Shown here: one piece after another, positions 58,911-64,000 of the stretch
Layout of the letters: every line of letters begins with the position of its first letter
Position numbering within the stretch: the stretch's first letter is position 1
Program-made: the position numbers and the translations under genes
The notes under the pieces: generated by a model
What the model was told of the DNA's origin: nothing
Database searches by the model: none
Seen by the model: only the letters and a program-made list of their open reading frames with translations
Source of the DNA: Pseudisothecium myosuroides
Lineage: Eukaryota; Streptophyta; Bryopsida; Hypnales; Lembophyllaceae
Reading direction: 5' to 3'
NCBI GenBank assembly: GCA_951799445.1
Contig: OX637289.1
Location: forward strand, 24,180,245 to 24,244,244
DNA: 64,000 nucleotides

Positions 58911-59644
58911 AACTTTATTTTGTCGTGATTACTTTTTGCTTAATATGTTTAGTTTAATTGGATTAATATATACTTCTATTTCAATTTGTTACATTTATGA
59001 ATATGAAATTAAGTAATGAATTTGTTTTATTAAATCTCGTATATATTTGAAATTGAAATATTGAAAAATTTGGAACATTTAGTATGTTCTTAGAATTTTG
59101 GGTAGGCTTATCACTATGATCTATTAAAGTAATTTGATTTAACAATATAAGTTTCCACATGCTTGGTTCAAGACTTGTAGTCAACTATCTTTTGCCTCAC
59201 AAAGAAGTCTTAGTAGTTATATGTAGAAGTTGAGCTACATTGTTGTATATAAAAGGAAGTAACTGTCTTTCTAACCACAATTAAAAGTGGAAAATAATTC
59301 CTACTATTACTGCCACGTGCGTGATAGAAGAATCCTAGTAATTGCATGTAGAAGTTAAGTATTGTACACTGCCATATGTACAAGGAAATAATTTTCTTTC
59401 TAAATATAGTTAAAATTGGATATCTATTCCAAATAGTACAATTGATATTCCCATTGTGAGTTTGTACTTCACTCTATGATTCATCGCTCAGATTCCAAGG
59501 TAGAATCCTGTCTTTCATTGTTTTCTCTTTTGTTTTACCATAACATGATTCTATGATAATTGCGGGGAATGTTTTTCCAAAGCTACGTCAAAGTTTTGCA
59601 CTGCTTGCGCCCAATAGAGAGCCTTTGCAACAACAAAAGTTGTT

Positions 59645-60070
59645 GTGATTAAAGTTGTTCATTCGGATGCAATTATAGAGCTGGATAGTATTGGGGAGCA
59701 AGAAACTACAATTCCTCTTTGGAACGTGCCGGGGTACACAGGTACAAAACCTATTACTTTGTACGATAGAGTGTATGGGATTAATCCCCATGTTGTTGGG
59801 AAGGATGTTTTGTGGGGAATTTTTTTTATTAAAAGTCACACGGAGTATCATAGACAACACAAGAAAATGTATAAGAATTATTGCATTGTGTACGAGTGGT
59901 TTGTACCAGGTACCAATGATTTTGTAGACAAAGTGCTCAAATCCTCTTCTTTACGTTGGAATAAATCTTTGAAGATGGATTTTACAAAATACTGTGAGGA
60001 TAAGCGAAAATCTGGACCTAAAAAAGATTTAATGAAAACATTGGAGTTTCCAAAGGAGAGATTAGTTTAG
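59645..60070 (+). CDS. Unrecognised ORF in left arm of the palindrome
   Basis: A 141-residue frame (open from 59618; no ATG at the start, the first codon taken is GTG). The middle contains IPLWNVPGYTGTKPITLYDR, HVVGKDVLWGIFFI and WFVPGTNDFVDKVL; the C-terminal third is Lys-rich (KYCEDKRKSGPKKDLMK). I do not recognise the family. The base composition and position suggest a fragment of a transposon-encoded or duplicated host protein. The opposite arm has the same ORF with two amino-acid differences. Confidence 0.35.
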   Translation: MIKVVHSDAIIELDSIGEQETTIPLWNVPGYTGTKPITLYDRVYGINPHVVGKDVLWGIFFIKSHTEYHRQHKKMYKNYCIVYEWFVPGTNDFVDKVLKSSSLRWNKSLKMDFTKYCEDKRKSGPKKDLMKTLEFPKERLV

Positions 60071-60379
60071 AAGTAGAAAACTAGTGATATTGTGAGGCAA
60101 GTATCCACCATCAAGAAATTTAGGAGAAGTTCAAAAGGTTGGAAATCACAAAATTCAGTAGACCTTACCCACAGTGCATCAACATTGAAAGTGATGGAAG
60201 TTTTAGTTTTGGAGCTATTGACGGTGCTATTGAAACTCCAAAACTAAAACTTCCATCTCTTTCGATGTTGATGCACTTTGGGCAAGGTCTACTGAATTTT
60301 GTGATTTCCAACCTTTTGAACTTCTCCTAAATTTCTTGATGGTGGATACTTGCCTCACAATATCACTAGTTTTCTACTT

Positions 60380-60805
60380 CTAAACTAATCTCTCCTTTGG
60401 AAACTCCAATGTTTTCATTAAATCTTTTTTAGGTCCAGATTTTCGCTTATCCTCACAGTATTTTGTAAAATCCATCTTCAAAGATTTATTCCAACGTAAA
60501 GAAGAGGATTTGAGCACTTTGTCTACAAAATCATTGGTACCTGGTACAAACCACTCGTACACAATGCAATAATTCTTATACATTTTCTTGTGTTGTCTAT
60601 GATACTCCGTGTGACTTTTAATAAAAAAAATTCCCCACAAAACATCCTTCCCAACAACATGGGGATTAATCCCATACACTCTATCGTACAAAGTAATAGG
60701 TTTTGTACCTGTGTACCCCGGCACGTTCCAAAGAGGAATTGTAGTTTCTTGCTCCCCAATACTATCCGGCTCTATAATTGCATCCGAACGAACAACTTTA
60801 ATCAC
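60380..60805 (-). CDS. Unrecognised ORF in right arm of the palindrome (mirror copy)
   Basis: Mirror copy of the ORF at 59645-60070, same length (141 residues), differing by His to Arg at residue 6 and Leu to Pro at residue 13. Intact frames in both arms argue either for a very recent inverted duplication or for gene-conversion homogenisation. No function can be assigned. Confidence 0.35.
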   Translation of the reverse strand: MIKVVRSDAIIEPDSIGEQETTIPLWNVPGYTGTKPITLYDRVYGINPHVVGKDVLWGIFFIKSHTEYHRQHKKMYKNYCIVYEWFVPGTNDFVDKVLKSSSLRWNKSLKMDFTKYCEDKRKSGPKKDLMKTLEFPKERLV

Positions 60806-61139
60806 AACAACTTTTGTTGTTGCAAAGGCTCTCTATTGGGCGCAAGCAGTGCAAAACTTTGACGTAGCTTTGGAAAAACATTCCCCGCAATTATCATAGA
60901 ATCATGTTATGGTAAAACAAAAGAGAAAACAATGAAAGACAGGATTCTACCTTGGAATCTGAGCGATGAATCATAGAGTGAAGTACAAACTCACAATGGG
61001 AATATCAATTGTACTATTTGGAATAGATATCCAATTTTAACTATATTTAGAAAGAAAATTATTTCCTTGTACATGTGGCAGTGTACAATACTTAACTTCT
61101 ACATGCAATTACTGGGACTCCTTTGTCACGCATGTTGTA

Positions 61140-61478
61140 GTAATACCATACATAAAGGTCTGGTTTGGCACATAAGTGTTGGAATACTTTGTTTTTTGCC
61201 TGCAAAGGATTTTGAAAGTTGGAATTATTGCTATTAGGGTTTTGGCATTTTGGTGTCCTAGTTTTTTGTATTTGGCAACTTGTAGTTTTTTTTGTTTTCG
61301 GAAACCTGTCTTGTGGAGCTTAAGGCGTAACATAGGTTTCAGGAATATTAAAAAATTTAAACAATATGGCTAGAAAATTTCTGCAACATTTCAAACATTT
61401 CAATTGCCATATTCCAAATATTAAGACATTCCAAAAAATACTTAATTTATGTTTGAATCTAACCTTCATGTAGGGTAG
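61140..61478. mobile_element. Insert of about 340 bp in the right outer arm of the palindrome
   Basis: This block has no partner in the left arm. Its ends are roughly inverted: TACATAAAGGTCTGGTTTGG on the left, CTAACCTTCATGTA on the right. It is therefore likely a small DNA element inserted after the inverted duplication formed. Exact borders and target duplication are uncertain. Confidence 0.45.
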
Positions 61479-61856
61479 TGGGATTTATTTTCTACTTTTA
61501 ACTGTGGTTACAAAGACAGTTACTTCTTTTTGCATGCAACATTTTAGCTCTACTTCTACATGTAACTACTATGACTTCTCTGTGAGGCAAAAGGTAGTTG
61601 ACTACAAGTCTTGGACCAAGCATGTGGAAGCTTATATTGTTAATAAAATTACTTTAATAGATCATAGAAATATGCCTACAATCAAAATTGTAATAACCTA
61701 CTTAGTGTTACAAATTTTTCAATATTTCAAATTTCAAGTTTAATCAAAAAAATTCATTATTTGATTTCAATATTCATAAATGAAACAAATAGAAATAGAA
61801 ATTAATCTAATTAAACTAAACATATTAAGCAAAAGGTAATCACAACAAAATGAAAT

Positions 61857-63154
61857 TTTAGATATGGGTACCTACATTGACAGCACTTGCCACGTAGCAC
61901 CGTCATGTGAGAATGCATAAAAAAAAGAGCAAGAAGACTCCTCATCTTCTAGGACTATAATTCTTCGCCTCTCTTGAAACATTATCCGGCCCATCTTTCA
62001 ACTCACACTAAGGTTCTAAACATTGACTGCAAACTTAGTATGTAGTCAAGACAAAACTATGAATTACAATACTTCTGGAATACTAGATGCCCCTCAAAAG
62101 CATATGCCTACTAAGCCTTGAAGCCATCGTTTGCAACCACCAATGATATCATTTCGAATATATATAGATAGACATTGCTAATCTTCCAAGCAATCTCCGA
62201 CACAACCCTTATACTTCCTTTGATTATAAAGAATAGAAGGCAGTAATGAAAATGAACTCAAAATACTGATGAGCTCTGTTGTAGAATAGGAAAAGTGGAT
62301 AATCGTAAGTGATGGATACCCACATAGAAATGTACAATTTTCATACATCTCTTTCCACATAATCCTCCATACATTCCTGAATATACTCCTCACTAACTGA
62401 ACATTTCAAAAAACTCTATCAACAAGCTTAGAATGCTACATTTTCTACAATTCAATATCAAGACTCCACTAGTAATAAGAAATTAATTCTTTGGAGAGAT
62501 GGATATCAATATTCTAGTATTCCAATCTTGGACAAGTGTCCCATTTTCATTAATACACTTGAGCGTTCCACATTTTCAACCCATTGCTTAATCTCTTCCC
62601 ATAAGGTAATGACAACAAAGAATGAGAATGGATTTTCTAATGATCTTGTAGAACACATTTGTACCCAATTGAAGACTTCTCCCCAATCTACACTTCACCA
62701 ACAACAGAAGCACCAAGAGCCACAAACATAGACTCCTCTTGAAGGACAAGCGTCTTATTGAACATGCTCAACATTGTTTGATGTTTAGAATCTGCCCTGA
62801 AAACTGCGGAAATGAAAAGCCAAATTCACAACTGGGTCCAAATTGATTGCACTTCAACTTTCAAGCTCACACATACACAAGATAAGCTTATGTTAGACCA
62901 GAAACATGAAGACAATGACAACTGACATTCTTGATCTAAAGATTACGGGTAAAATATTACTTAAGAGACACCCAATGATTGTTCAATGGTGCAAATGTAC
63001 CAAGAGATCTACATCTTAGGTGTGGTAGCACTTGTCCCACCACTAGAATTCTGTTAGGAAATCCATTTTGTCCATTTGAAAGTGAATTAACAACATGAGG
63101 CACATGTTATTTCTCACTTTGAAACACATGCATTAGAAGAGATTTGAAGCCTCC
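61857..63154. other. Intergenic DNA, no gene recognised
   Basis: No coding similarity, RNA gene or bounded repeat recognised. Confidence 0.45.
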
Positions 63155-63381
63155 GGAGGGCCGTTTCAGGGTTGTTCCCCTTCCCTGCTTCCCTCTCTTG
63201 AACCAATAGTAATACTATCAGAACTTTAAAAAAAAACGAAAAAAAAGTGAAAACAAAAATTTATAAAAAATATATATATTATTATTTTTTCAAAAAAATT
63301 GACATGGCACTCTCTCAACCACGTCAGACTGCGCATGTGGCAGAGTTGCCAGTCTGGGAACGCCCTGGGAACTCGCAATCT
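63155..63381. mobile_element. MITE-like element with GAGGGCCGTTTCAG terminus (copy 2)
   Basis: Starts GGAGGGCCGTTTCAGGGTTG and ends near CTGGGAACGCCCTGGGAACT, matching both end blocks of the element at 40151-40334. The interior also has ACGTCA/TGACAT-like inverted motifs. The borders are estimates. Confidence 0.5.
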
Positions 63382-64000
63382 TCTAATGGCCTCAAATTTC
63401 TTCTAATGTTACTTCTCTTTTTATTTGTCACGACTAAAAGAAGTATTACGGTACCAATCTAGTAGAAGTGGTAGGAATAGCACTTGTCTTTAAAATTCTT
63501 TTATTTTTTAATTCCATTTGAATAGACAATCTCTATATAAATAATTGAAGGGCTCTATTTCAAGGTCAATATGTTGTTTGCAGTATATATCTTTTCATGA
63601 CATATTGGTTTGTTTTTCTCTACCAAAGTGAAAAACTTGTATTAGTTGTGCAAAAAATAGTTGGATGAAAGCACACTACGGTTGTCTGAAATCGTAGTCA
63701 CGGCAGAATTTCTGCAGAGGATGAAAGTTTGGAGTCACTTTTCTTATAGTTTTTTTGACTTAAAAATTAAAAAAAAATAGATTGGAGTCTTATATCTTGC
63801 ATAAATTGATAATTGCATAACAAAAAGTGGTTTTCATATACTAATTCAATGTATGGAGTACAAACATTAAATGTTTGTACTGTCATAAATTCAACTTTAG
63901 CATTGTTGTACTTTTTTGTACCAATTTTGGATTTCATTTTTACAATTCAAAGAGCTAAATCCAATGCTCTTATATTTAGGTACTTAGACTAGGAATTTAA
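63382..64000. other. Intergenic DNA, nothing recognised
   Basis: AT-rich sequence up to the window edge with no open frame or repeat that I can assign. Confidence 0.4.

Larger units (their letters stand above)
58911..61856. repeat. Large palindrome / foldback repeat (about 2.9 kb)
   Basis: The axis lies at 60225 with a 21-nt loop (60215-60235). From about 59320 to 61130 the two arms (about 895 bp each) are mirror images without indels: paired coordinates sum to 120450 at every point tested (for example 59341 with 61109 and 59645 with 60805), with only scattered mismatches. Outward of that the arms are more diverged: 58911-59320 pairs with about 61480-61856, and the right arm carries an extra block of about 340 bp. 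Both arms carry the same ORF in opposite orientation. The ends read AACTTTATTTTG and CAAAATGAAATT. Confidence 0.93.

Noticed and set aside
1..64000. tRNA, rRNA or CRISPR-like arrays anywhere in the window
   Set aside because: No complete cloverleaf or T-loop with paired stems, no rRNA-like stretch and no regularly spaced direct repeats were seen.

Overview
This is a nuclear segment of a land-plant genome. Evidence: a chloroplast-type ferredoxin-dependent glutamate synthase with a transit peptide and 31 GT-AG introns, a plant-type MAGL/caffeoylshikimate-esterase-like hydrolase, TTTAGGG-type telomere repeats in an intron, and Stowaway- and Tourist-type MITEs. Short introns (about 80-430 bp), wide AT-rich intergenic DNA and an intronless ISWI gene made me think of a seedless plant (moss, liverwort or lycophyte), but the sequence alone does not fix the lineage.

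Layout. 1-8425: AT-rich repeat-bearing DNA with two long TTAA-flanked elements, a 5'-truncated LINE and tandem duplications. 8426-11578 (minus): single-exon ISWI chromatin remodeller, with a duplicated promoter-proximal block to about 12.06 kb. 12.5-15.5 kb: a cluster of nested MITE-like elements. 15.5-20.5 kb: AT-rich, no gene seen. 21425-33516 (plus): Fd-GOGAT, reconstructed as 32 coding exons, 1631 aa, in frame throughout. 33.5-43.2 kb: intergenic, with adjacent Tourist-like and Stowaway-like elements. 43582-46944 (plus): eight-exon alpha/beta hydrolase. 48657-49983 (minus): six-exon Cgi121/TPRKB-like KEOPS subunit. 50.3-51.0 kb (minus): a degraded sequence resembling ribosomal protein eL27. 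52.1-52.35 kb: a SINE with target-site duplications. 55020-56189 (plus): short intronless ribophorin II (oligosaccharyltransferase subunit). 57.2-61.9 kb: a complex repeat region centred on a near-perfect 1.8-kb palindrome carrying the same unrecognised ORF on both arms.

The genes are unrelated housekeeping functions (chromatin remodelling, plastid nitrogen assimilation, acylglycerol/ester hydrolysis, tRNA t6A modification, N-glycosylation); I see no functional cluster.

The most notable signal is a non-autonomous transposon family bounded by TTAA and CCCCTAAAG termini (five copies, 71 bp to 1.7 kb). Once two nested insertions are subtracted, the three long copies shrink to 916-931 bp. No direct repeat is seen outside the TTAA, which is the pattern expected of piggyBac-type transposition. 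The second is the palindrome, which if transcribed would form a hairpin of about 0.9 kb. All protein-family calls come from reading motifs, not from searches.
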